From Sabellastarte sp. h YS-2021 (taxonomy: Eukaryota > Annelida > Polychaeta > Sabellida > Sabellidae): 64,000 nucleotides of DNA. The position numbers were made by a program, and so were the translations under genes. A model generated the notes under the pieces. That model saw only the letters and a program-made list of their open reading frames with translations. It was not told the DNA's origin and made no database searches. Below, one piece after another: positions 23,264 through 35,492 of this stretch. How positions within the stretch are numbered: position 1 is the first letter of the stretch; the number at the start of each line of letters is the position of its first letter. Location of the stretch: the NCBI GenBank assembly GCA_964017235.1, contig OZ024929.1, forward strand, positions 22,255,464 through 22,319,463, given 5' to 3'.

Positions 23264-24448
23264 ATGGAGAACAACAGACAATATAACTTGCGTTCTTCAA
23301 AACATGCAAGTGTGACAATACCTCAAATGTGTACTGATACTGAATTTTTGAATACTTTGTTGAATACTAAACAAAGTGCTAACACAGTCGATTCCAAGTC
23401 AGATATTTCAAGTCTTAGCGAGTTAGACTGTTCTGCTTTGATTAATATGTCGGATAGTTCGGATAGTGTTGACAATAAAATGTCGGATGAGGACAATAGC
23501 ATGGGAGCGGGTAGCCAGCAGGCTGGTTCATCTGGCAGTGATGACTACAGTGTTCAAATGCTTGTGAACCAACAAATAGTTGCAAAACTTGAACAGTTAG
23601 GAAATAGGATTGATAAATTGGAAAATGCTGGATGTAAGAAAACTTCGGACTCGAGGTTGATAAAAAATAGTAAGAAAACTAAGACAAGCAGTCCAAAAAC
23701 AAAATCTTCAAAATCTGTTGCTGTGGCAGCTTCAAATTCAGAAACTCGCCCACCTACGACTTGTACTTTACCAAACTTGGCTGAGATACGACAGAATGCC
23801 ACTATACAAGAGCAAGTGCAGCAAAGGCTGGAAGAGCTTACCCGTCTTAATGCTACAGGTACTGATACAAAAATCAAATCTCAGCGAGGTGGCATTGATA
23901 TATTTGTAAAAAAATCGAGTCTGTTGGCCTCACGAGCTTGTGCTCTCGGGTTCGAACAAGGAAAGAATCTCCTATGACCAGCTTACTGTTTTGCAATGGG
24001 TGACTGGTTTTGCCATACCATTAAGGAAGAACAAAATGCTAAATTGAAAGAACATATGTTGGATTATATGATTTCTTTGTTAGAAGATGCTTAGGATTTT
24101 TCCTGGGGGGCGGCAAAGGCCAGTCACGCCGTACTTCTTTGTAGGATGGAACAGGGGGAAATTAGGGATTTTTCGGAATGTGAAAAGATTGAAAGAGTGA
24201 GAAGAGCTAATGCTCAAAGACATATGCCACAAAATCAGACCAAAACCCAAAACAATGTTACAAAACCTGGGCAAACACATAATAAAACCATGCCATGCCA
24301 ATTTTACAACCAAAACACATGCAGTTTTTCAAAAACACATGAAACAAAAGGGGTTCTATACAGGCACATTTGTTCAACATGTCTTGAAAAATTTGGAAAA
24401 TCTTTTGCTCATTCTGATGTGGACTGCAGGAATAAATTGAAAAATTAA
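23264..24448 (+). pseudogene. DIRS-like retrotransposon gag, broken
   Basis: One frame runs from ATG 23264 (MENNRQYNLRSSKHASV) through an acidic/serine-rich stretch, a coiled-coil-like segment and a basic region, to a TGA at 23975 and a TAG near 24090. It resumes as FSWGAAKASHAVLL, a conserved block in gag-like ORF1 of DIRS/Ngaro-type elements as I recall them. A cysteine/histidine cluster follows (CQFYNQNTC, then H, HICSTC, HSDVDC), a zinc-binding motif of the CCCH kind. Between 23965 and 24030 the conserved block YDQLTVLQWVTGF reads in another frame, so two compensating indels are likely. No host function expected. Confidence 0.7.
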
Positions 24449-24456
24449 AAAAACGA

Positions 24457-24939
24457 ATGAGTTTGGATGTGGGCAAAGTCAAGTACCACATCCATAATGA
24501 TAGATATGTGTGGTCTAAACAGGGTAACACAGAATATGCAGCTCATAAAAGTAAGTGGTCTAGATGGTGGCATACATATAAGGCGTTTCACAACAAACGT
24601 GATGGTCGTACGTTTGCTGAAGTAGTACAACACCCCCCAACGAATCTATCTTCCAAAAATGTTCATACACATGATGTCTCGTTGGGCGTGCGTTCATTGC
24701 TGCCTTCTAGCTCGTACATTTCTCATCACATCCCTAAAAGACCAGTAAATTCAAATTTTACTAGGAAAAGAATTTCTTCTACTCATATTTCACAAGCAAA
24801 ACATGTGGAAAATTTGACCAAAAGCCAATTTGACCAAAGCCAATCGAACCCACAGTTGCTCAAACCTTCATATTCTTATCCAGTTCATCATAGTACCACA
24901 CATACTGCAGTATCATCCGTTGATGACTCTTGCAAATAA
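24457..24939 (+). CDS. Uncharacterised 160-codon ORF after gag remnant
   Basis: Intact frame starting MSLDVGKVKYHIHNDRYVWS, 8 bp after the gag stop and shifted one frame. It is rich in Ser, His, Lys and Asn, with an aromatic/basic patch (KWSRWWHTYKAF) and 'RTFAEVVQ'. No domain recognised. It is most likely part of the same retroelement (gag C-terminal extension or overlapping ORF), truncated at about 24960 by the next repeat. It could be non-functional. Confidence 0.4.
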   Translation: MSLDVGKVKYHIHNDRYVWSKQGNTEYAAHKSKWSRWWHTYKAFHNKRDGRTFAEVVQHPPTNLSSKNVHTHDVSLGVRSLLPSSSYISHHIPKRPVNSNFTRKRISSTHISQAKHVENLTKSQFDQSQSNPQLLKPSYSYPVHHSTTHTAVSSVDDSCK

Positions 24940-24969
24940 AAGAATTAAAATGTAACCCCCAATTCTCTG

Positions 24970-25956
24970 TTCTTTTTTTTTTGCAAAAACAAAGCATCCC
25001 AAAAGGTTAGATGCAATATACATGTATAGTAAAAAACTAGAAAAAGGTTTTTGAAAAGAAAAAAAATGCAGCGCTGAAAGAAGTGAAAGTTAAGCAGAGT
25101 GGAGGTTTATGCATTAACATGAAAGAAAAATGTAAGCTTTATTTTGTTTTCTATGATCATAAAGTGTAAAAAATTAATTTAATAAATGTTATTGTTTGTA
25201 AGAAGAGTTATTTTAAAGGAGATATAAGGCAAAAACAGAAAATCAGCTATTTTATGACCGCAGTTTGACCTATAAGAGGGGGTCAGGGGTTAAACCTGAG
25301 TGGCTATATAGATTCTCCATATATGGAATCCATTCTAAAGCATGCCGGGGTGGGTCAGGGGGTAAATCTGACTGGCCATCTAAACTCTTCATATAAGGTT
25401 TCCCAATACCTCTTAATACATCCTAAAGCTCTAAAAGCAGTAATAAAGGAGGTATAAGGCAAAACACAAAATCGGCTATTTTATGACCCTAGGGGAGGGA
25501 GTCAGGGGTAAATCTGTCCAGCTATCTAGACTCTTCACATAAGGTTTCCGAATACGTCTCAATACATTCTAATACTCTAAAAGCAATAATAGAGGAGATA
25601 CAAGACAAACTGTCAAAATCGACTATTTTATGCCCTCTGTTTGACCCCTATAGTGGGGTGGGGGAATTTGACTTGTCTTTTAGACTCCACATATGATTTC
25701 CTATTCCCAATACATTTTATGGCTCTACATGCAATACTTAAGAAGATAATGGGGGGGGGGGGTCACATTAATTTTAAGTTTTCTGGTTGGTAGCTGTGAG
25801 AAAATCGCTCAGAAATGAATTAATTTTCATCGCTTAGGTATATAATATGGTTAGAAAGCTTCCAATAATAAGGGAGATATTCAAGGGAGACCATAATGTG
25901 GCGGCGATGAAACTGAGGTGAAAACAAATAAGCGCCCTTGCAGGAACGCTTAATTA
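24970..25956 (+). mobile_element. Pearl/Helentron-like element
   Basis: Degraded left end ('ttttgcaaaaacaaagcatccc'). The core has three units of about 160 bp ('aaaggagatataaggcaaaaac', 'ggctatctagactcttc') and the right end is the hairpin AAGCGCCCTTGCAGGAACGCTT followed by AATTA. Same family as 38385-39246 and 57269-59096. Confidence 0.75.
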
Positions 25957-26997
25957 CTATCCTGATGAATCAAGACCAGACACTAGTAAAAACTTTAACA
26001 TATAAAAGGGACGGTAGCCTTCACCTAGTCTGTCTTGAATGAAATACATTGTGGTGACTGATTGTCATAATTCAGGAACTTCTGTATTTTAATATAATTA
26101 AATTAGTAACATATTTGATATAAGTTTGTGTTTTAAAATGTATATCTGACTCGTAACATTCAATATTATAAGTAAAATAATAAAGTAATATGATAATGTG
26201 AAGACTGGCTTGTTAATTTATTTAAAAGCAAACCCTTACTTCCTGAGCTATAAAGAAGGATTGAAACAAATGAACGTTTACACATAAATTTATCAGGCTC
26301 ATTATCCCCTAACATTAGACCAAATAAGAGTTTAAAAGGATGTAATATCAAAATGTGCATCATGTAAGTGGAGAAAAAAGACACTGTATTTTAATCCTTA
26401 TTTTCTGCTCAGTATAAATACCATTGATTTAAAATGGCCGCCGGTGTAGCGTGAGATAATGACTCCCCTATATTTGTCACTAGGGGGGTAAAATATAGCA
26501 ATGGGAGTCGAAATATTTTAACCCCCCTTGCAAGATTTTGCACCCCCTCCCCCCACAGATTGGTGATCACTATTGTGTGGGGGATTAAGTGGAAGCAAAA
26601 CACTTGCATACTTTTTGATATTGATGTGGGGGATTAACTTGAATGATTGCTAGTCTTTCATGAATTTGTAAATATATTTAAAAAGCTTTGATTGCCATTA
26701 AGTTAATTGGGTTTTTACAATGACTATCCCCTCTAAAAAGATTGATTTTCTCTTATGTTTCTGTTGGTCTTTCACACAAACTTTATCTATTATAGTAACA
26801 TGTGCTAGGAAGCCCCAGGGGTATATCTTGTAACTGTGGTTTCTCACTTACTTGGTAAGACCTATTAATGTTATGCTTTTCGGTCATGATGTGGCTTCTC
26901 TGTATATAGGTAAGTCCTGTTTTAACAATTCTGAACATAAAACAATTTATTAGTATGGCTTCTATGTAGATGGAAAATTGCAAGTGTGTATAAATGT

Positions 26998-27150
26998 TCC
27001 CGGCCGTTTTGAAACCCTGGCCGTTTCGAAACGGCCAAATTATTTACTTGGCCGTTTTGAAACCTTCCTGGGTTTTGAAACGGCCTGGCCAGTTCAAAAC
27101 CTGGTTTCAAAATGGCCAAATCAATAACCTGGCCATTTTGAAACCTCACC
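26998..27150. repeat. Palindrome cluster, left side of TIR element
   Basis: At least six half or whole copies of GGCCGTTTYRAAACGGCC-like sequence, separated by 10-30 bp. It resembles the subterminal motif clusters that transposases bind in some DNA transposons. The role is inferred. Confidence 0.75.
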
Positions 27151-28159
27151 TGATTTCTAAATTTTTCTATAGCATGTATTTTTATACGTATAAAATGTAA
27201 TTTATTTTGCTGTGGATTCTTTGAAATAGGTCTGGGAGTAGCTACAGTTAACCTGTGATCTTCGATTGTGTCCTTTTACTTGAAAAGATTTCTTCAAACA
27301 AAAAGTTGAAATTAAATAGTTAACATATTCGCCACTGTGCAAAATATTTAGTGTCAATTTGGTCTATGTTATATACTAATGATTAATGTAACTTTTGTTT
27401 GGTTGTATTTCCTGTTTTCAAATAGTACATACTTGAGATTTAATGTTTGAATTAAACTGATTTGTAAGCCTATATGGCTGGGTGATAGGAAAATAATATT
27501 ATGTGAATTGTATTTTGTTGTTGTATAACACAAAGTCTGTATCATAAAAGTTATTTATCTCATCAATCTATCTGCATGAAGGTGCTGTATATTTAAATCT
27601 GGTTTTTTTTACTTGCCAGATTAATTAATAAGCCATGGAGAAGCCATGAGAAATATTAACTCTGTGATGTTGATTTGTTTGCCATTGATTGCAGAAGTGC
27701 TTAATTGGATTTATTCCTATTGTCGCAGCTCCCTTTTGATGTTGATTTGTTTTACTTAAATATTAGTGGGCTGTTTAAAAGGGAGTAGTAATAAATGTTA
27801 AACAAATTCACATTACAGGAAGATCAATCAAGGAGGGATTTATTGTTTGACTTTTCAAAGAGTTATAGTTGATGAGCTACAATACATTTCCTTTACATAA
27901 TTCTTTTTTTCAGTGCTATCTGATTTCCTTCTTTTGGGCACCTTCTTCACTTAATCTTACTCAGTTAATACTGACAGACAATTGTAATGATTTGCTATTA
28001 TTATTAATTTAGAAGATATCTCTTGATGTTGATTTGTTTCATTTTGCAAATGGGTGGGGTGCATAAAAGGGATTAGTGGTAAAATATTGTTTAAATATAA
28101 AACATATTTACAAAAGCAAAAGCAACGGAACAAACCTGTCCCCCAATGTCAAACTGGTG

Positions 28160-28285
28160 AGGTATCAAAATGGCCAAGAGGAAGAGTTGGCCGTTTCAAA
28201 ACGGCCAAGCCATTTCTAAACCTTGCAAAGGTATCAAAACGGCCATGGCCGTTTCGAAACGGCCAAAGGTTTTGAAACGGCAAGT
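28160..28285. repeat. Palindrome cluster, right side of TIR element
   Basis: About six copies of the same motif, including GGCCGTTTCAAAACGGCC and GGCCGTTTCGAAACGGCC, sometimes preceded by 'gtatcaaaa'. Mirrors the left cluster. Confidence 0.75.
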
Positions 28286-29562
28286 AACATAAATACTCAG
28301 AGATGAGTAACAATTCTGCCAAGGGTGCTAACAACCCAGAACTTATTAACCCAGATAACTGTACCAATGACAGTTCTGATGAATCCATGGATGAGGTGGA
28401 AAATTGAAAAAATTAAGAATTAGTACTTTCTTTTAAAAAGCAACTCTAATTATTAACACTATTACTGAGGCTCATCCAATTGGATTATTAAGGTTTATTT
28501 AATCTGTTTATGAGTGGCTCACTAACATTTCACATTCCTTTGTTCTTATTGATATACATGTATTGACAACAGTCCAATTGACTAAATAAACACACTATTG
28601 TATTGTCCCATTGTGTCTTTTTACAGAGAGGGGAGTAAATATCTAGCAGGGGGGTGATTATCTTGCAACCCTGTTTGCTATACTTTGACCCCCCTAATCT
28701 CTCTATTGTTTGGGGGTGCAAAATATTGCTTGCAAGATAATTACTCCCCTAAAGATCAAAGGAGGGGGTGCAAAATCTAGCGGGAGTCATTATCTTGCGT
28801 TACACCGGTACTGGACTCTTTAATGTAGAGAAAAACGGTAAGGGGACCAGAGTTAAAGGTAAATCTTGACATAGTTTTACTAGTTAACGGCCATTCAGTT
28901 CCTCACACAATGTCCAAACATGTCTGGCAAATTATTGGTACAATTTGCATTCTGTTGTACATTCTCATGAAGAAAGAACCTGGGAAGAGTTTTGCTTGGA
29001 ATAAACTGCTACAATATATTGGTTACAAGGGAAATGTAGTCAAACGTGAGCTTGGGGAACCTGTTATCACAAACATCATGAGGTATGATTGTGATCAGCC
29101 TTTTTGTGGTGGCATTTTGCCCTAGCCCAGAGAAGGCGTTACTGCGTTAATAAATGTGTATTTTCCATTATATCACATGGAAATCTTACTTTAATCATTC
29201 AATCATATATTAAGTGTAATAGTCACTAATAAATGCAAACTCTGTCCATCTGTCTATCCATCGGTCTGTCTGAAACACAAGGTAACCACTTACTTGCCTT
29301 ATTTTATACGACCACAACTTCCTTACTCCTGGTCTGATTTAGTTATTTTTCACCAGTGTGTTCAGTTCTATGAGCCCCACCTTATGCCCAATGGATTGAT
29401 TTTATTTAGTTATTTCTAAATGAAAATAGGACTGAAATCCCTAGCCAAGGAAGCCGCCAGGTGTTGAATATTTATCTATCCCTATTAAATCTGAAATAGT
29501 GGTCATCTATTGACCCCTGATGTATTTGAAGTCGAACAAATAAAATAGCATCAGAGATGCCG

Positions 29563-30340
29563 ATACCCCACAGCCAAGGTAAACATTTTTAACACCATGA
29601 GATATAGAATTACAGTATCAGCACAAAGTTCAGCATACTTTCAGAGCACTGTCAGTTATATAAAGGTCCAAATATTGTTTAAATAGAGAAAATAATGTCT
29701 AACGGAAAGATAATGCATGTACTCTTTATCTACATCTGGTATGGCCGAATTATGGTTTAGATGTTTTGAACATTACCATGCATACAGAAGTGGTTTTACA
29801 TTCAATGAATGCTTATGTGTGGTGTTGGGGCAAAATCTGTGGCTCACTTGATGAAATTCCATCTGTTACAATGGGAAGTTGTAAAAGTAAAATTCTTAAT
29901 GAATTCTAATATGACTTTAACAGTGCTTAATCTGCATCAAAAGACAGACCCAAAGGTGCAACAATTTTTTAAAGGTTAAGGTCACTACGACAAGGTCAAA
30001 TGTCAAATCAAGGTCACACCATGATGCTGCACACCTACAACCCCTAGCCAATATCCCTACCAAGCATCAACTTCCTACACCTTACGGTTTCCGAGACATA
30101 GCCCGGACAAGATTTTCAAACTCAAGGTCACTGCGGCAAGGTCAAATCAAGGTCACACCATGACGTTGCACACCTACACCCCCTAACCAATGTCCCTACC
30201 AAGTATCAACTTCCTACACCTTACAGTTCCTGAGATACAGGCCGGACAAATTTTTCCTGCCGCCCGCCTGGACACCCGTCTATCCGGACATCATGGGTGA
30301 AAACAATACCCTGACAGCCCTTAAGGGCTGTGGGGTAAAA
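29563..30340 (+). mobile_element. Hairpin-ended repeat with 'aaggtcac' tandem core
   Basis: Left end ATACCCCACAGCC is inverted relative to the right end GGCTGTGGGGTA. The right end is preceded by the palindrome CAGCCCTTAAGGGCTG. The core has two ~170 bp units with 'caaggtcacaccatgatg.tgcacacctac' and 'catcaacttcctacacctta'. A decayed relative is at 47190-47690 and a right end at 3540-3627. No coding capacity. Confidence 0.7.
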
Positions 30341-30959
30341 TTGACTTAAAGTCATTCAAGTCAAACAAATAAAATTGCTTAAAGTCCTCAGTCATTCAGT
30401 ATAAAATATGAAGGCATAGAATGTTCTATGCTGTGCTATCATTGAGGTAATCTGCATTTTTAAAGTACATATAGTTTTATAAATCAACCAACTTCTGTTT
30501 AATGTAGACGTTGAGCAAGGCTATGGTGATATTTAGAAACCTGCGGCAATGTGTAGACGGTATGACTGACACATTGGAAAGTTGCCATACAGGTATTCTG
30601 GTGTAGATCACATAGCCTTCTGATGACCATAAAATACACATTCATATGAATATGAATCATAGTACAAATATTTTAAAACAAGAGGAGAGTGCCCGTGAAC
30701 GGGCACTGTGTCAGCTGACTGAATGTTTTTGATTTGTGATGGTGATAATGAGAGGAAAGCATAATTATCAGGGAAAGGGCTGTACAGAAATATAGTAAAT
30801 GGTAACTGAACAGCATGTTCGAAAGATATTCCGAAGCTGACAGAAAAAAAGGACAAAAAAGTTGTGCCCTGCAAATGGTATTATGAAATAAAGTAACAAG
30901 GTAATTGTTTAAGTGTAAAAAGTAGGTTAAAAATATTTAAAGAAATACTATAAATGCAA

Positions 30960-31780
30960 TATCCTCGTTCGACCATGAAGAAGGGGTCCAAAGGTCAAAT
31001 CTGACCATACCAAAAGATTCCCAGCCAAAGAATTTAGGATGGTTTACCATCCCAAACCTCTCGGACCAATAATAAGTGAGTCATAGGCACTTTTTAAGTT
31101 TGGCTATCCTTGTTTGACCTTGACGGAGGGGTCAAAGGTCAAATCCGACCACACAAAAAAAATTCCCAGCCCATGATTTCCTGTAGCTTGTTTACTATCC
31201 CAAACCTGTAGGACCAATAATAAGCGAGTTCTAAGCAATTGTATGTTTGGCTATCCTCAATTGACCTTGAAGGAGGGGTCCCAGGTCAAATCTGACCACA
31301 CCAAAAGAATCCCAGCCCATGATTTCCTATATGTTGGTTTACCATCCCAAACCTCCAAGACCAATAATACGCGAGTTATAAGCACTTTAAGTTTGGCTAT
31401 CTTCGTTTGACCTGGAAGGAGGGGTCTAAGGTGAAATCTGACCACACCAAAAGATTCCCAGCCCATGATTTTCTATAGGTTGGTTTTCCATTCCAAACCT
31501 CTAGGACCAATAATAAGCGAGTTATAAGCACTTTTAAGTTTGGCTATCCTCATTTGACCTTGAAGGAGGGGTCCAAGGTGAAATCCGACCACACCAAAAA
31601 ATTCCCAGCTCATGATTTTCTATAAGTTGGTTTTCATTCCAAACCTGTAGGACCAATAATAAGCGAGTTATAAGCACTTTTATGTTGGGCTATCCTCATT
31701 TGACCTTGAAGGAGGGTTCCAAGGTCAAATCGGACCATATTAACAGATTCCCAGCCCATGATTTCCTACAGGTTGGATAC
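30960..31780 (+). repeat. 146 bp tandem array, about 6 units
   Basis: Unit starts 'ggctatcct' at about 31102, 31249, 31396, 31543 and 31688. Same family as 4078-4641, but with 'accacaccaaaagattccc' instead of 'accacatcagaagattccc', so the two loci have diverged as groups. Confidence 0.9.
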
Positions 31781-31784
31781 AATG

Positions 31785-34600
31785 ATTTACTCAACAGTGA
31801 GAACCTGAAAGAAGCTATTGCTCAGCTATGCCATGACATAGAGGTCTGCAATTTCACTATGTTATAGCTGACCAAAACGTCTGTGAATAACATATTTAAC
31901 AAAATACATGTACTCTAAATGTAATAGTTTTCAAGTTACTACTGATTTACTCAAGAGTGAGAACCTCAAAGTAACTATTACTCAGCTATGCAATGAGCTA
32001 CATGTCTGAATTTTTGCTCTGTTATAGCTGACCTAAAAGTAGGTGAACAACATATTTAAGCAAAATACTGTAAATGCAATAGTTTTCAAGTTACAACTGA
32101 TTTACTCAATAGTGAGAACCTGAAAATAGCTATTGTTCCGCTATGCCATGAGCTATAGGTCTGTAATTTCACTATGTTATAGCTAACCCAAAAGTAGGTG
32201 AACAATATATTTTAACAAAATACTCCAAATGCAATATTTTTCAAGTTATAGCCGATTTACTCAACAGTCAGTGCCTGAGAATAGCTATTGCTCAGTTGTG
32301 CCATGAGCTACAGGTCTGTAATTTCACTATGTTATAGCTGACCCAAAAGTAGCTGAATAACATATTTGCACAAATTTCTGTAAAGGCAATAGTTTTCCAA
32401 TTACAACTGATTTACTCAACAGTGAGAACTTCAAAGTAGCTATTACTCAGCTATGCAATGAGCCACAGGTCTGGAACTTCACTATGTTATAGCTGACCCC
32501 AAAATAGGTGAATAACATATTGCAACAAAATACTCTAAATGCAATAGTTTCCAAGTTATAAGTGATTTACTCAACAGTGATAACCTAAAAGTAGCTATTA
32601 CTCAGCTATGCCATGAGCTACAGGTCTGAAAATTTACTATGTTATAGCTGACCCAAAAGTAGCTGAATAACATATTTATACTAAATTCTCTAAATGCAAT
32701 AGTTTTCAAATTATAAGTGATTTGCTCAACATTGAGAACTTCAAAGTAGCTATTACTCAGCTATGCAATGAGTCACAGGTCTGGAACTTCACTATGTTAT
32801 AGCTGACCCCAAAATAGGTGAATAACATATTGAAACAAAATACTCTAAATGCAATAATTTCCAAGTTATAAGCGATTTACTCAACAGTGATAACCTCAAA
32901 GTAGCTATTACTCAGCTATGCCAGGAGCTACAGGTCTGAAATTTTACTATGTTATAGCTGACCCAAAAGTAGGTGAACAACATATTTAAGCAAAATACTG
33001 TACATGCAATAGCTTTCAAGTTACAACTGATTTACTCAATAGTGATGACCTAAAAGTAGCTATTACTCAGCTATGCCATGAGCTACAGGTCTGAAATTTT
33101 ACTATGTTATAGCTGACCCAAAAGTAGCTGAATAACATATTTATACTAAATTCTCTAAATGCAATAGTTTTGCAATTACAACTGATTTACTCAATAGTGA
33201 GAACCTCAAAGTAGTTATTACTCAGCTATGCAATGAGCTACAGGTCTGAAATTTTACTATGTTATAGCCGACCCAAAAGTAGGTGAACAACATATTTAAG
33301 CAAAATACTGTAAATGCAATAGTTTTCAAGTTACAACTGATTTACTCAATAGTGATGACCTAAAAGTAGCTATTACTCAGCTATGCCATGAGCTACAGGT
33401 CTGAAATTTTACTATGTTATAGCTGACCCAAAAGTAGCTGAATAACATATTTATACGAAATTCTGTAAATGCAATAGTTTTCCAATTACAACTGATTTAC
33501 TCAATAGTGAGAACTTCAAAGTAGCTATTACTCAGCTGTGCCATGACCTACAGATCTGAAATTTCACTATGTTATAGCTGGCCCAAAAGTAGCTGAATAA
33601 CATATTTATACGAAATTCTCTAAATGCAATAGTTTTGCAATTACAACTGATTTACTCAATAGTGAGAACCTCAAAGTAGTTATTACTCAGCTATGCAATG
33701 AGCTACAGGTCTGAAATTTTACTATGTTATAGCTGACCCAAAAGTAGGTGAACAACATATTTAAGCAAAATACTGTAAATGCAATAGTTTTCAAGTTACA
33801 ACTGATTTACTCAATAGTGATGACCTAAAAGTAGCTATTACTCAGCTATGCCATGAGCTACAGGTCTGAAATTTTACTATGTTATAGCTGACCCAAAAGT
33901 AGCTGAATAACATATTTATACGAATTTCTCTAAATGCAATAGGTTTTAAGTTACAAGTGATTTACTCAATAGTGAGAACTTCAAAGTAGCTATTACTCAG
34001 CTATACAATGAGCCACAGATCTGAAACTTCACTATGTTATAGCTGATCCCAAAATAGGTGAATAACATATTGACACAAAATACTGTAAATGCAATAGTTT
34101 CCAAGTTATAAGCGATTTACTCAACAGTGATAACCTAAAAGTAGCTATTACTCAGCTATGCCATGAGCTACAGGTCTGAAATTTTACTATGTTATAGCTG
34201 ACCCAAAAGTAGCTGAATAACATATTTATACGAAATTCTCTAAATGCAATAGTTTTGAAGTTATAAGCGATTTACTCAACAGTGATAACCTAAAAGTAGC
34301 TATTACTCAGCTATGCCATGAGCTACAGGTCTAAAATTTTACTATGTTATAGCTGACCCAAAAGTAGCTGAATAACATATTTATACGAAATTCTCCAAAT
34401 GCAATAGTTTTTAAGTTACAAGTGATTTTACTCATGATGGAAGTTACTGAAAAGCCCAAAAGTAGCTATTACTCACTTAGCTATTGAGACAGGCACCCAA
34501 CTTACTCACCATATTGTAGCTATGAAAAAAGTAGCTGAATAACATATTTTAACAAAATGCTCTAAATGCAACACTTTTCAAGTTATAAATGATTTTGCGC
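31785..34600 (+). repeat. 157 bp tandem array, about 17 units
   Basis: Each unit has 'gatttactcaa.agtga', 'agtagctattactcagctatgc', 'gctacaggtctgaaattttactatgttatagctgacccaaaagtag' and 'aaatgcaatagttttcaagtta'. Some variants recur every two or three units, indicating higher-order blocks. A stray terminal-type unit lies at 51610-51730. No open frame of note. Confidence 0.92.
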
Positions 34601-35407
34601 ATGATTTCATGAATTTTAATGCATTAAAAATTATTAAAAAAATTTATTAAAAAAAAAGTAAGACAGATCCAGGTCTCATACTCACACAAGAGAATCTACC
34701 TGTGGCCTAGTACATATATGCAAGACATGAGAGAAATCCCTGCAATAGTCACTGAGAAAATTGTGATTAAGTGTTGAAATTTTCACACTTTTGGTGGGGG
34801 TACCCCCCTTGTAATGTCTCTAGCAAACAGACGAACAGACAGATTTGCATGCCTTGAACAATTTTTCATCCTCGATAGATAAGGTATCTTTTAAAAAAAA
34901 CAGCACGTCTCTAGGCCTTGTAGTTTTGGAGAAGTTGTTCACGCGGACGCGGACGCCCACGCCGCAGAGTGACGACATAATGTCAGCTGACTGACAAGTC
35001 AGCGGACATAATAAAAAATCCCTAGAAAACTATGCATGGGATACCCCTGGACTAAAACTGCTTCATAGCATGAAAGGGCAGAATTATATGGAAATAAAAA
35101 GTCACTTGATCCTTTGATATTGAAACTTTACAGGTTAGATATTTTGTATTGATAATATCAAAGCTTTTATATGAGTTGTGTATCCCAGTTGGAGAATAAC
35201 CCCATTAATAAACAATTGAAGGCAACTTTATTGTACGTCACCTCTGTAAATTTACCATGTACATGTTCAGTTATGTAAAGTTTGAAACCCCCTTATTCAG
35301 GAGTGGAATTAAACTGAAATTTTTAACTCTGTTTCAGCTCTTTAAAGTTTAATTATGGAAAAGCTAGGGTCATATTGAGACCAGTCATCAGTATTCCTTG
35401 CATAGTG

Positions 35408-35490
35408 TTACACCTGGATTCGAACCCACAGCCACATCGATGAAATCCAAGCAGGTATTTTACTAACTCTTTAGCCACTAGGAAACAGAG
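35408..35490 (-). mobile_element. tRNA-like SINE head
   Basis: On the minus strand: box A-like 'agtggctaaagagttagtaa' and an intact box B 'gggttcgaatcc'. The spacing fits a tRNA gene with a small insertion, but the ends do not pair well. A SINE head or tRNA pseudogene. Confidence 0.5.
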
Positions 35491-35492
35491 AT

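Larger units (their letters stand above)
26445..28808. mobile_element. TIR element with clustered 18 bp palindromes
   Basis: Left end CCGGTGTAGCGTGAGATAAT and the reverse complement of the right end, CCGGTGTAACGCAAGATAAT, match at 17 of 20 positions and continue through GACTCCC. Inside, on both sides (26998-27150 and 28160-28285), are clusters of 'ggccgttttgaaacc' and the perfect palindrome GGCCGTTTCGAAACGGCC. Between them 'gatgttgatttgttt' recurs at about 27670, 27738 and 28026. No transposase was found in 2.36 kb. No clear target duplication. Confidence 0.65.
30672..35012 (+). mobile_element. Large hairpin-ended element with two tandem arrays
   Basis: The left end has the hairpin GTGCCCGTGAACGGGCAC followed by TGTCAGCTGACTGA. 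The right end repeats TGTCAGCTGACTGACAAGTC just before 'agcggacataata'. Inside are the 146 bp array (30960-31780) and the 157 bp array (31785-34600). Near the right end are 'aacagacgaacagacagat' and 'cgcggacgcggacgcccacgccg', both common near the 3' ends of such elements in this window. No coding capacity. Confidence 0.6.

Noticed and set aside
28910-29125. 71-codon frame with a hydrophobic N-terminus
   Set aside because: No domain, no cleavage-like site or exon borders; consistent with a chance frame.
31785-34600. CRISPR-like array
   Set aside because: The units are contiguous ~157 bp monomers without unique spacers, in a eukaryotic genome.
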